Shown: piece after piece, positions 43,618-52,096 of the stretch
Layout: the number at the start of each line of letters is the position of its first letter
Position numbering within the stretch: position 1 is the stretch's first letter
From: CANLBN01 sp050633525
GTDB lineage: Bacteria; Pseudomonadota; Gammaproteobacteria; Pseudomonadales; Cellvibrionaceae
DNA length: 64,000 nucleotides
Reading direction: 5' to 3'
NCBI GenBank assembly: GCA_050633525.1
Contig: JBOEGR010000045.1
Coordinates: 4,806 to 68,805 of the forward strand
Program-made: the position numbers and the translations under genes
Notes under the pieces: model-generated
The model's database searches: none
The model's input: only the letters and a program-made list of their open reading frames with translations
What the model was told of the DNA's origin: nothing

Positions 43618-43950
43618 GTGAGTAACAAAAACACAACAGAAGAAAGCACATTATTAGAAGCAGCGGCTTTCCGTAGACTACTCGCTCATCTCGATAGCCG
43701 TAAAGACGTACAAAATATTGAATTAATGAATCTAGCGGGGTTTTGCCGTAACTGTTTAAGCAAATGGTATAAAGCCGAAGCCGATGCTAATAATATTGAA
43801 CTCACAGATGAGCAAGCGCGTGAAGCGATTTATGGTATGCCTTATTCTGAATGGAAACAACGCTATCAAAAACCAGCAACAGAAGAACAACTGGCTACGA
43901 TGCAGCGCATTCAAGAACAAAAACAGGCTCAACAACAGCAAGAACAATAA
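43618..43950 (+). CDS. DUF1244 family protein
   Basis: A 110-residue helical protein read from a GTG start with AGAGG eight bases upstream. EAAAFRRLLAHLDSRKDVQNIELMNLAGFCRNCLSKWY and IYGMPYSEWKQRYQ are the family's hallmark; the FCRNCL pair may bind metal. Ends in a Gln-rich tail. The stop overlaps the MOSC protein start by one base. Confidence 0.88.
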   Translation: MSNKNTTEESTLLEAAAFRRLLAHLDSRKDVQNIELMNLAGFCRNCLSKWYKAEADANNIELTDEQAREAIYGMPYSEWKQRYQKPATEEQLATMQRIQEQKQAQQQQEQ

Positions 43951-44804
43951 TGGCCATTACCATCACACAATTATTTGTTTTTCCCGTTAAATCTTTACGG
44001 GGAATAGCAATTCAAGATGCCACACTAAGCCCTACAGGTTTTAAGTGGGATCGCCACTGGATGATCGTTAAGCCTGATGGTGGGTTTATCTCTCAACGTC
44101 AGTTTCCTCAAATGGTGCTCATTAAGACAAAAATAGAGAACGAACAACTTATCCTCTCTAAAGTAGGTATGTCTGACTTTCACCTTGACCTAAACCAACA
44201 TAACGATAGTCCAGTCTTTACAGGAAAAGTTTGGAAAGATTATTGTGACGTAGTTGATGAAGGCGAAGACAGTAGCCAATGGCTTACTGAAGCCATTGGG
44301 GCACCCACACCATTACGCTTGGTGCGTATGGCCGATGGGCACCAACGTCCGCAATCGAAGCCTGAATTGCTAGGTGAAGCAACAACAACCAAATTTGCCG
44401 ACGCAGCACCCTTCCTAGTCTGTAACCAAGCCTCTCTTGATGCCCTGAACCAATCCATGGTGCGAAATGATTTTTCACCCGTCACAATGGAACACTTCAG
44501 ACCTAATATCGTCATTGAGGGTGTTGGCGCATTTGAAGAGCATCAGATTAAAGCGATAGAACATAAACAATACCAACTGAAACACTGCTACCCTTGTCAA
44601 CGTTGCGCTGTTCCCACTATCGATATCACAAAAGGGCAACGTCACCCCCAACAACAACCCTTTAGTTTAATTAGTGAATTGAACTCGATGCCAGAAAACG
44701 CCAAAGCACCTGCTTTTGGTGAAAATGCCATTCTAATACAGGGTAACAATCAAACAATAAGAGTTGGGGATCAACTAAAAGAAGTCTATGAAAACATCAA
44801 CTAA
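43950..44804 (+). CDS. MOSC domain protein (YcbX-like)
   Basis: A 284-residue protein with an N-terminal MOSC_N beta-barrel (LFVFPVKSLRGIAIQDATLSPTGFKWDRHWMIV) and a C-terminal MOSC domain. The conserved Cys lies in HCYPCQRCAVPTID, and HFRPNIVIEG is typical. Such proteins bind the molybdenum cofactor. The start at 43950 is chosen since the upstream frame from 43851 lies within the DUF1244 gene. It overlaps the next gene by 17 bp. Placement with moaB/moeA fits. Confidence 0.9.
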   Translation: MAITITQLFVFPVKSLRGIAIQDATLSPTGFKWDRHWMIVKPDGGFISQRQFPQMVLIKTKIENEQLILSKVGMSDFHLDLNQHNDSPVFTGKVWKDYCDVVDEGEDSSQWLTEAIGAPTPLRLVRMADGHQRPQSKPELLGEATTTKFADAAPFLVCNQASLDALNQSMVRNDFSPVTMEHFRPNIVIEGVGAFEEHQIKAIEHKQYQLKHCYPCQRCAVPTIDITKGQRHPQQQPFSLISELNSMPENAKAPAFGENAILIQGNNQTIRVGDQLKEVYENIN

Positions 44805-45135
44805 GGCCGTATCTTTATCTGCTTTCTTGTTCCCTGGCCTAGGGCAATTTTATTTAAAGCAATATATTAAGGGCATGCTGTTTACCGCCGTTGCTGCAGT
44901 GAGTTTTATGATCATCATGTCCGCGGCATTCTCGATCGCATTGAGCATTGCCAATGAAATTGAAACCGGAAAAATTACGCTAGGAAAGATCGATATTAAA
45001 GCCATCTCCCAACAAGTAATGGATGTTTTTCAACAGCCTAATTTAGTCACAGCAAAAATCGCAATGATAGCTAGCTGGCTTATTAGTACTGTTGATGCAT
45101 GGTTAAGTGGAAAAAAGTTAAGTGAGAAAAATTAG
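44788..45135 (+). CDS. Small membrane protein
   Basis: A 115-residue protein with two or three helices (AFLFPGLGQFYLKQYIKGMLFTAVAAVSFMIIMSAA, and a C-terminal IASWLISTVDAWLSG). The GLGQFYLKQYIKG motif is seen in many TM2-like or DUF5683-like proteins. It overlaps the MOSC gene by 17 bp. The function is unknown. Confidence 0.72.
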   Translation: MKTSTKAVSLSAFLFPGLGQFYLKQYIKGMLFTAVAAVSFMIIMSAAFSIALSIANEIETGKITLGKIDIKAISQQVMDVFQQPNLVTAKIAMIASWLISTVDAWLSGKKLSEKN

Positions 45136-45288
45136 AAAACAACAAAGAACAAACGCATTTATAGGAGTACTTCTTGCTAACTTGCTAAGCACGACAGCCA
45201 TTAACGACGAAGTCCGTCTTGCCTAAGCGCCTTTTAGACTCACGCAAAAGTCATTCGAGGTTAATCAAAGACTCCTATAATCAGACAT

Positions 45289-45337
45289 AAAAAAACGACG
45301 CTTCGTTAATTACTTTTTAACGAAGCGTCGTTTTTTA
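45289..45337. terminator. Strong bidirectional terminator
   Basis: AAAAAACGACGCTTCGTTAA and its complement flank a short loop, with A- and T-tracts on both sides. It ends the plus-strand operon and the convergent mscL gene. Confidence 0.92.
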
Positions 45338-45354
45338 ACAAGATTCAATATTAC

Positions 45355-45753
45355 TTATTTTTTCAACAAGTCACGAATCTCTTCAAGTAATACTTCTTGC
45401 TTAGGTGGAGCAGCTGGCTCTGCTGGTTTCTCTTCTTCTTTTTTCTTCATCGAATTCATCGCTTTAATACCGACAAAAACAGCCATAGCAATAATCAGAA
45501 AATCAATAATAGTTTGTACAAATTTACCCCATGCAATTGTCACTGCTGGAGTTTCACCCACAGCTTCTTTTAATACAATCGCAAGATCTGTAAAGTTAAC
45601 TCCGCCTAAGGCCAAACCCAATGGCGGCATTAATACATCGGCAACAAATGAAGCAACAATTTTACCGAAGGCTGCACCGATAATAATACCCACAGCCATA
45701 TCAACTACATTGCCTTTCATGGCAAAATCTTTAAATTCTGAAGCTAAACTCAT
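45355..45753 (-). CDS. mscL: Large-conductance mechanosensitive channel MscL
   Basis: A 132-residue inner-membrane channel. The N-terminal helix EFKDFAMKGNVVDMAVGIIIGAAFGKIV, the LMPPLGL turn, helix 2 (QTIIDFLIIAMAVFVGIKAMN) and the charged C-terminus (EEIRDLLKK) are all typical. A Glu/Pro/Ala linker separates the last parts. It releases solutes on hypo-osmotic shock. AGGAGACC lies upstream of the ATG. Confidence 0.96.
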   Translation of the reverse strand: MSLASEFKDFAMKGNVVDMAVGIIIGAAFGKIVASFVADVLMPPLGLALGGVNFTDLAIVLKEAVGETPAVTIAWGKFVQTIIDFLIIAMAVFVGIKAMNSMKKKEEEKPAEPAAPPKQEVLLEEIRDLLKK

Positions 45754-45977
45754 AATGGTCTCCTAAAAGCTTTCTACTTTTTAATTGTTTATTATTTAAA
45801 CAAAAACACTGATTTTAATATATTTATTAGATCCAGTATTTTTATAGACACTAGTCTGTCTCAGCACCTAGAGCCGCCAAGTGTAACGAAAGTCACATTA
45901 TTCGACAATAGTCGAATATAAACTCTCACATTTAGCATTATTTTAGAGTAGAAAAGCGTGAGTAAACCCGCAAAAGA

Positions 45978-46883
45978 TTAAAGTAATATAAATTTGACCC
46001 ACATTTTATAATCAGAGTCATCTTTTTGTGGTGTCGAAAAAACCTGCTTGCGAGTAGATGTCTTATTGGTAATACCGGGCTGCTGGGATTGCTGTTGGTT
46101 AAGCGAGAGTAACTGCCATTGCCCTAGCTTTACTCGTGTCACAACAGAGGTCTGTCTGTTAGAGGCAATACTCACCGTATTTGCATTATTAGTACGACCC
46201 TTTGTTGATTCTGGCAAAGAGTACACTGCTGTTAACGATACTTGGGTCTGCCCACCCCTACCTGCAACAAGGTTGGCAGTTAAACGAACCCCTTTTTCAA
46301 GTAACAGCGTTTCATTGCGTTGATAGTTAGAGACAAACTCAAGGCTATTAGCTTGTTGGGACCCCGACTGTATATCGCGATCAGACCGTCCAACTTCTGT
46401 CGCGGTTTCAAGAGGTACCTTAATAAGCTGATCTTCATTGATAATAAGGGTAGAGCCCTCCTCAATGCTAACTATATCGATACGGTTATCCTTACCAGTT
46501 CGAGTAGACCAACGCTGATCTTGGTGGCTATTTTGTGCTTCGCCGGGCAGCTCGGTGGAAGGGTCTATACCGCGGTATATCGATACCTGCAATTGTTTAC
46601 GCGGTTTATCCAACTTTTTAACGATAGCGGCCAGCTGCTTTATTTCTGCTGTTGGCCCTTTCAAGATCAAACTGTTGCCCTGTGCAATGATCGCCGTATT
46701 TTCATCCGCAAAAGGAAGTAAACTTTGCTGTACGCTAGCAGCATTGCGATGCTTCAACTCAATTTGTCGATAACTATTTGCTGCGCTAACCAATTGAAAG
46801 CTATAACAAAGAACGAGTACAACTATCATTAAAAGCCTATACACAGATTTAATGATAAAGGCTTTGACCAAGGCTACTGACAT
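45978..46883 (-). CDS. Exported protein with secretin N-domains
   Basis: A protein of about 301 residues if ATG 46883 is used (a GTG at 46940 would add 19). A hydrophobic N-terminus acts as signal or anchor. The segment YRQIELKHRNAASVQQSLLPFADENTAIIAQGNSLILKGPTAEIKQLAAIVKKLD matches a secretin_N domain. A C-terminal part (TAVYSLPESTKG) continues. It lacks the secretin pore domain, so it is not a full GspD/PilQ. It may be a stand-alone envelope protein. A lone gene with a 300-bp upstream region. Confidence 0.72.
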   Translation of the reverse strand: MSVALVKAFIIKSVYRLLMIVVLVLCYSFQLVSAANSYRQIELKHRNAASVQQSLLPFADENTAIIAQGNSLILKGPTAEIKQLAAIVKKLDKPRKQLQVSIYRGIDPSTELPGEAQNSHQDQRWSTRTGKDNRIDIVSIEEGSTLIINEDQLIKVPLETATEVGRSDRDIQSGSQQANSLEFVSNYQRNETLLLEKGVRLTANLVAGRGGQTQVSLTAVYSLPESTKGRTNNANTVSIASNRQTSVVTRVKLGQWQLLSLNQQQSQQPGITNKTSTRKQVFSTPQKDDSDYKMWVKFILL

Positions 46884-46940
46884 AATCTGCTTACCCAAAC
46901 ATGGAACTAGTGATACAAATGACGACAATGAGAAGAACAC

Positions 46941-47242
46941 ATAAAATAATACAAAAGCTCAGAGCACTCGACCATTAGTAGGCCCACTCTCTTTCCTTTT
47001 ACTAGTATAGTGCACACTGATGATTTGCCACTGCCTATTAAGGTGGCACAGAGTAAAACGCAATGTCGCAAAATAAATGGGCTATTTGTTCCTAGCGGAC
47101 GAATCCCTATTGGTAGTTGAGTTCAGTGGTGTTAAAGTAAGCTTATAAGATGTTTACCTAAATCAAATAACACTGTCTATACCAAGGTCTAATAGTAACT
47201 GGCCCTAATAATAACTAGGCCTACAATAATAGTGGAATAACC
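46941..47242. other. Intergenic region between the secretin-domain gene and crbR
   Basis: A divergent region with no ORF of note. It should hold promoters for both genes, but no clear consensus -35/-10 pair stands out. Confidence 0.5.
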
Positions 47243-47890
47243 ATGTATCATTTTCATATTGCTGATGACCATCCTTTATTTAGAAATGCATTGTTAGAAG
47301 TTATTAATCAACACTTTGATAATGTCACCATAAGTGAATCATCTGATTTAGAGTCGACCCTCAAAGCCCTAGAAACAAATACTGAGATAGATTTACTCCT
47401 ACTCGATTTACATATGCCGGGCAGCCAAGATTTATTCGGTTTAATTACCGTTCGTGAAAAATTCCCAAGTATCCCAGTGGCGGTTATTTCGGCTAACGAA
47501 AGTTCTTCCATTATTAATCGAGCAATGGGGCATGGCGCAAGCGGCTATATTCCAAAATCAGCCTCGGCCAAAGTACTGCATGAAGCTATCCAAAGTGTTG
47601 CCGAAGGTGAGCGCTGGCTGCCGCCGCATATACCGCCACATATCACCCCCATTACCAAAGAAGAAAAGTCACTGGCTGCCAAAGTAGCCACTCTCACCCC
47701 TCAACAGTATCGGGTACTTTGTTACTTAAGAGAAGGCTGGCTAAACAAGCAAATTGGCTATGAGTTAGGGGTGACTGAAGCCACCATTAAAGCCCATATT
47801 ACCGCCATATTTCGCAAACTCGGTGTCACTAATCGTACTCAAGCGGTCATTATGCTATCTCACCTTGCTATTGAGAAAGAGTCCTCGTAA
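47243..47890 (+). CDS. crbR: LuxR-type response regulator CrbR
   Basis: A 215-residue NarL/FixJ-type regulator. The receiver has IADDHPLF, phospho-acceptor Asp in LLLLDLHMPG (about 54) and Lys in GYIPKSAS. The C-terminal helix-turn-helix (about 150-205) reads LTPQQYRVLCYLREGWLNKQIGYELGVTEATIKAHITAIF. It faces the SSF-type hybrid kinase and is near a DUF4212/symporter pair, the arrangement known for CrbS/CrbR, which activates acetyl-CoA synthetase. The symbol rests on this context. Confidence 0.82.
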   Translation: MYHFHIADDHPLFRNALLEVINQHFDNVTISESSDLESTLKALETNTEIDLLLLDLHMPGSQDLFGLITVREKFPSIPVAVISANESSSIINRAMGHGASGYIPKSASAKVLHEAIQSVAEGERWLPPHIPPHITPITKEEKSLAAKVATLTPQQYRVLCYLREGWLNKQIGYELGVTEATIKAHITAIFRKLGVTNRTQAVIMLSHLAIEKESS

Positions 47891-47962
47891 GCCTTTTAAA
47901 ATGAATTCTTTCTTGGCCAGCGCTTTTAGTATCCCTTTATAAGTGGCACTAAAAAATAGGAC

Positions 47963-50900
47963 TTAATCTCTCTGAGATCTCTCACTAAACTGAGTTAATA
48001 GCGCTCTCAGTTTAGCCGGCTTAATTGGTTTACTTAAAAATTCAAAGCCTGCATTACCCACTCTAGCCGGTAAGTCCTCTTCATTTGCGGCAGACACGAT
48101 ACAGACACAAATAACGGCTTGCTCAAATCGAGCTCCCCAGTGTGCTATTAACTCTGCTGCCAAATCGACACCGGTTGTTACAACATCACCCAATTGATAA
48201 TCCATCAATAATACCGCAGGCGGAGGATTGCTCTGAGCGTATTCGCGCGCTGACTGCACGTTATCTAAAACTTCAACAGAACAATGCCAATGCTCTAACA
48301 ATGCCGACGTAGCTAATAAATTTTGGGGGTCATCATCAACATAAAGCACCTTTAAGCCTTCAAGTTGATCCTGAGATGATACTGGCACAATAATAGGCTC
48401 CGTCGCATAAGTCTCAACATTCGCTACTGGTAATCGAATAGAAAAAACACTGCCTCGATGCAATTCAGAATGGCAGGCAATCGTATGCCCCAATAAATCA
48501 CTAAAGCGTTTAACAACTGATAAGCCCAAACCAATACCAGGAATATGTTCACTCTGCTGTTGACGGTCACTGCGATAAAACTCATCAAAAATGGTTATTT
48601 TCTCTTGCTCTGAAATACCCGGACCATTATCTAAAATACACACCTCTACTTCCCGCTCACCCTTTTCTGAAAAGCGCCTACGGCAACCTACTAGCACTTT
48701 TCCAGATTGAGTATACTTCACCGCATTAGTAATCAAGTTTTGTAAAATGCGGCGCAAGTAATGCTTATCTGATATGACAATGACGGAAGTCGCACAATAA
48801 CGAATATCTAAAGATCGGGGGCGCTGTACCATGGCCTCACTAATCAAGTTAGACAGTAAATCATCCAATGAAAACTGCGCCAGCTTGGGACTAATCGCAC
48901 CATTATCTACTTTGGATATTTCAAGCAGAGATGAAATAATAGACTCTGTATTTTCTATCGCTCTTTTTAATTGCAACACTAAAGCAGGGTTCGGCTTTTT
49001 ACCGCCAGATAAGTCACTTTCAGCTAAAGCGCTCGCATATAAACTTGCTGCATTAAGAGGCTGCATAATATCGTGGCCCGCCAAGGCTAAAAACTTTGTT
49101 TTTGAAGCACTAGCATCATCGGCTAATTTTTTTGCTTGACGTAATTCATTTTCAATACGACTTCTACGGCCAATTTCTTCTATAAGGTTATGATTAATTT
49201 CCGCAATCGTTTGTGTACGCTCCTGAACGCGCTGTTCCAAATTTTGGTTGGCATCCTCTAGTTGACGCTGCGCCATAATGAATTCAGTAATATCATCATA
49301 GGTCGTCACATAACCACCATTAGGCAAAGGCATACCCTTAATCTCAATGATCGTATCATCGCTATGAAAACGAACCACACGGTAGGTTTTTCCTGCTGAC
49401 ATTAACGATAAACGTTTACGGATATGTTCATCAATATTGCCTTCACCTAACAGGCCCCGCTCACCGTTAAAGCGCATAATATCGGCCACATGCAAACCAA
49501 TTTTCAATAAATCATCTGGGTAATCAAACATCGTCTCATAACGATTATTCCACGCCACCATCTTTAATTCTTTATCAACAATGCTGATACCGGATGAGAT
49601 ATTTTCAAAGGAGGAAAATAATACTTCTTGATTAAAACGAAGTGCTTTTGTCGTCTCACCAAATAAATTAACGACTTCTTCGACCGCCATCTTTTTACCG
49701 CTACGAAGGCTTTCTATCATGGCTTGAGCCGAAGCAATACCGACAGTACCCGCTAATGCACGCTGCGCCTTTTCTACTACGGTGCGGCGAGTTTGCTCTT
49801 TAGCATCATGTTGATATTCGGCAAATAAAGCACTGGTTACATTGGCGCCTAGAAACTCATCTAATAATGCATGCAAATCATCCATGCTGATATCATCATA
49901 AAGGGCATAATTGGCTTTTTGCATATTTGTAAAGGCACTGGCTTGTACTCTATCGGCAAAATTTTCTATCGCCGTAAGGGAATACCACCAATAACACAAC
50001 ATGTTAGCGCCTAAGCTTAGTATGACACCGCGAGTAAAACTATCTCCAAAACTTAAACCAAATAAATACTCAGGGCGTAGCCAACTCAAACCCAACAATC
50101 CTTGCTCAGACCAAATCGTACTGATAATACCCGCCTTAACTAAAAGCGGAATCATCAAGGTATAAAACCAAAGCAATAAACCCACAATCAGACCGGCATA
50201 TAAACCACGTGCGTTGCCCTTACGCCAATAAAGACCAAATAAAATCGCAGGAGCAAGTTGAACTACCAAGGCGAAAGCGATTAAGCCAATACTTGTTAAG
50301 GCCGCATTCTCTGCCAAAATACTTTGGTATAAATAAGCACCCATCACGACCAGCAATACCGTAAGGCGACGAGCAATAATAAGGCTGCGAGAATATTCAC
50401 TTGTCTGCTTTTTATTTTTACGACGTCGAACTAATAGAGGTAAAATAACGTCATTACTTAACATTTGGCTTAAAGTAATTGTGGCAACGATGACCATCGC
50501 CGTCGCGGCCGAAAAACCACCCAGAAAGGCCAGCAAAGCCAAGCTTGGCGATTCTTTTAATAAAGGCAAGGCAATCACATAACTATCGCCGTTCACCGAA
50601 CTTTCACCGTAAAATAATACATTACCTACCCAAGCGATCATAAAAACACAGATACTGATAATGATAAGGTAAGCACTAAATAACCAACGGGATTGCTTTA
50701 AATGTTTCGCTGATAGACATTCAACAAAGGTGATATGGAACATACGTGGCAAACAAAAAATAGCACACATAGACAACAAGGTTTCGACGAAAAAACGTAG
50801 CCATGATGGCGGACTTAGTAATACCCCATTCGCGACCCTTTCAGTCTGAACAGCAGTCTCTAGTAATACATTGGCATTCTCAGCTTTTAACCAAGATAGA

Positions 50901-51520
50901 GCAAAAGCCGCAATGATAATGAGCACAACCAATTTAATAACCGACTCAAAAGCCACTGCTGACATTAAACCAGAATGATAACCTGACACGTCGAGGCGCT
51001 TGGCACCAAATAACAAAGCAAATGCGATCATACTCACAGCAATAATAAATGTAAGATCTTGGCTCGCTAAAAAATCATCACCCAAAGTTAACAATAAAGT
51101 ATCCGATACCGCTTTTAACTGTAAAGCGATATAAGGAATGGTTGCCAATAACACCACCAAACTCACTGTTGCCGCCACACCTTGACGCTTGCCATGGCGC
51201 GAGGCAATAAAATCAGCAATACTGTGAATATGTTCCTGACGACAGACTTGGCGAATGCGCTCTAAAACGGGATAACCCACTGTAAATAATAAAACCGGCC
51301 CCAGTAAAATAGGGAGAAAGCTCCACCCCTTCTCCGATGCTGTACCAACCAAGCCGTAAAATGTCCAAGAAGTACAATACACACCTAAAGCAAGAGCATA
51401 AATAATCGGATGGCGCGTCAAGCTATTATCAGCAAAATGCTGACGGTCCCCCCAACGGGCCAAACCAAAGAGCAATATAATGTAAGCAAAAATAGCTAGC
51501 AGTAAAATCGATGGTGTCAT
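47963..51520 (-). CDS. crbS: CrbS-like hybrid sensor kinase with sodium:solute symporter N-terminus
   Basis: An 1,185-residue protein. Residues about 1-500 form a sodium:solute symporter-like module with a dozen helices (YALALGVYCTSWTFYGLVGTA... GFSAATAMVIVATITLS). A STAC-like and linker region follows, then a PAS domain (about 640-750, ISSGISIVDKELKMVAWNNRYETMF), a His-kinase core (H in LALAGHDIMQPLNAA), an ATPase domain (LQNLITNAVKYT, DNGPGIS) and a C-terminal receiver (VDDDPQNL, LLMDYQLGD, LSKPIKPAK). The plan equals CrbS, which senses acetate-type metabolites through the symporter domain. It converges with crbR and is divergent from the DUF4212 gene. Confidence 0.9.
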   Translation of the reverse strand: MTPSILLLAIFAYIILLFGLARWGDRQHFADNSLTRHPIIYALALGVYCTSWTFYGLVGTASEKGWSFLPILLGPVLLFTVGYPVLERIRQVCRQEHIHSIADFIASRHGKRQGVAATVSLVVLLATIPYIALQLKAVSDTLLLTLGDDFLASQDLTFIIAVSMIAFALLFGAKRLDVSGYHSGLMSAVAFESVIKLVVLIIIAAFALSWLKAENANVLLETAVQTERVANGVLLSPPSWLRFFVETLLSMCAIFCLPRMFHITFVECLSAKHLKQSRWLFSAYLIIISICVFMIAWVGNVLFYGESSVNGDSYVIALPLLKESPSLALLAFLGGFSAATAMVIVATITLSQMLSNDVILPLLVRRRKNKKQTSEYSRSLIIARRLTVLLVVMGAYLYQSILAENAALTSIGLIAFALVVQLAPAILFGLYWRKGNARGLYAGLIVGLLLWFYTLMIPLLVKAGIISTIWSEQGLLGLSWLRPEYLFGLSFGDSFTRGVILSLGANMLCYWWYSLTAIENFADRVQASAFTNMQKANYALYDDISMDDLHALLDEFLGANVTSALFAEYQHDAKEQTRRTVVEKAQRALAGTVGIASAQAMIESLRSGKKMAVEEVVNLFGETTKALRFNQEVLFSSFENISSGISIVDKELKMVAWNNRYETMFDYPDDLLKIGLHVADIMRFNGERGLLGEGNIDEHIRKRLSLMSAGKTYRVVRFHSDDTIIEIKGMPLPNGGYVTTYDDITEFIMAQRQLEDANQNLEQRVQERTQTIAEINHNLIEEIGRRSRIENELRQAKKLADDASASKTKFLALAGHDIMQPLNAASLYASALAESDLSGGKKPNPALVLQLKRAIENTESIISSLLEISKVDNGAISPKLAQFSLDDLLSNLISEAMVQRPRSLDIRYCATSVIVISDKHYLRRILQNLITNAVKYTQSGKVLVGCRRRFSEKGEREVEVCILDNGPGISEQEKITIFDEFYRSDRQQQSEHIPGIGLGLSVVKRFSDLLGHTIACHSELHRGSVFSIRLPVANVETYATEPIIVPVSSQDQLEGLKVLYVDDDPQNLLATSALLEHWHCSVEVLDNVQSAREYAQSNPPPAVLLMDYQLGDVVTTGVDLAAELIAHWGARFEQAVICVCIVSAANEEDLPARVGNAGFEFLSKPIKPAKLRALLTQFSERSQRD

Positions 51521-51821
51521 AGCTTTTTAATTTTTATTGTAAAACCCCACTTTACCACCCCATCACCCAGAGCATAAAGAGGTAAATCCTCCCTCCCCAC
51601 TCCAAAATCGATGCGAGTGAAAAGTGATAAACAAAAATCTCGACCGCAGGGAAGCGGTCGCGAAGCCTCCATGGAAGGATTAACGGCGCTTTTTGTTTAT
51701 CACTTTTCACTCAAATATAACTCCCCTACTACCTTAGTCGCAAACTCGACTATGGTCGGACGGTAGAGCTAAAACAATATTGTTACAGTGCCTCGACAAC
51801 AACAATAATGAGGACCACTCT
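51521..51821. other. Divergent control region between crbS and the DUF4212 gene
   Basis: Three hundred bases holding the long inverted repeat at 51615-51712 and, downstream of it, a region with ACTATGGTCGGACGGTAG that may include the promoter for the transporter pair. No further ORF is believed. Confidence 0.5.
51615..51712. repeat. Perfect 23-bp inverted repeat with an inner hairpin
   Basis: Outer arms 51615-51637 and 51690-51712 (GAGTGAAAAGTGATAAACAA... and exact complement) surround an inner CGACCGC/GCGGTCG pair (51641-51660). The 98-bp unit can fold into a long stem. It lies in the crbS-transporter control region and could be a mobile repeat or a control element. Confidence 0.85.
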
Positions 51822-52085
51822 ATGTCGTTATCTAAAGAAAAGGCCCAAGCCTACTGGCAGGCCAATATCAAACTGGTGTTAAAACTGCTCACAATCTGGT
51901 TCATTGTCGGATTTTGTTGCAGTATTTTATTTGTCGATCTACTTAACACGATTCAAATCGGTGGCTATAAACTGGGGTTTTGGTTTGCTCAACAGGGCTC
52001 CATCTACGTTTTCGTCATTCTCATTTTCTATTATGCCAAACGCATCGGTCAGCTTGATCGTGAGTATGGCGTAGACGAAGGATAA
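51822..52085 (+). CDS. DUF4212 small subunit of the solute symporter
   Basis: An 87-residue protein with two membrane helices (KLLTIWFIVGFCCSILFVDLL and FGFAQQG-like LGFWFAQQGSIYVFVILIFYYA) and a C-terminal KRIGQLDREYGVDE, the DUF4212 signature. The start at 51822 has GAGG eight bases upstream; the longer frame from 51780 is less likely. It lies 11 bp before the symporter gene and is expected to work as its accessory membrane partner. Confidence 0.9.
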   Translation: MSLSKEKAQAYWQANIKLVLKLLTIWFIVGFCCSILFVDLLNTIQIGGYKLGFWFAQQGSIYVFVILIFYYAKRIGQLDREYGVDEG

Positions 52086-52096
52086 GGGGAGACATT

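Noticed and set aside
43851..43949. Longer N-terminus for the MOSC protein
   Set aside because: These codons overlap the DUF1244 gene in another frame; the conserved MOSC start is at 43950.
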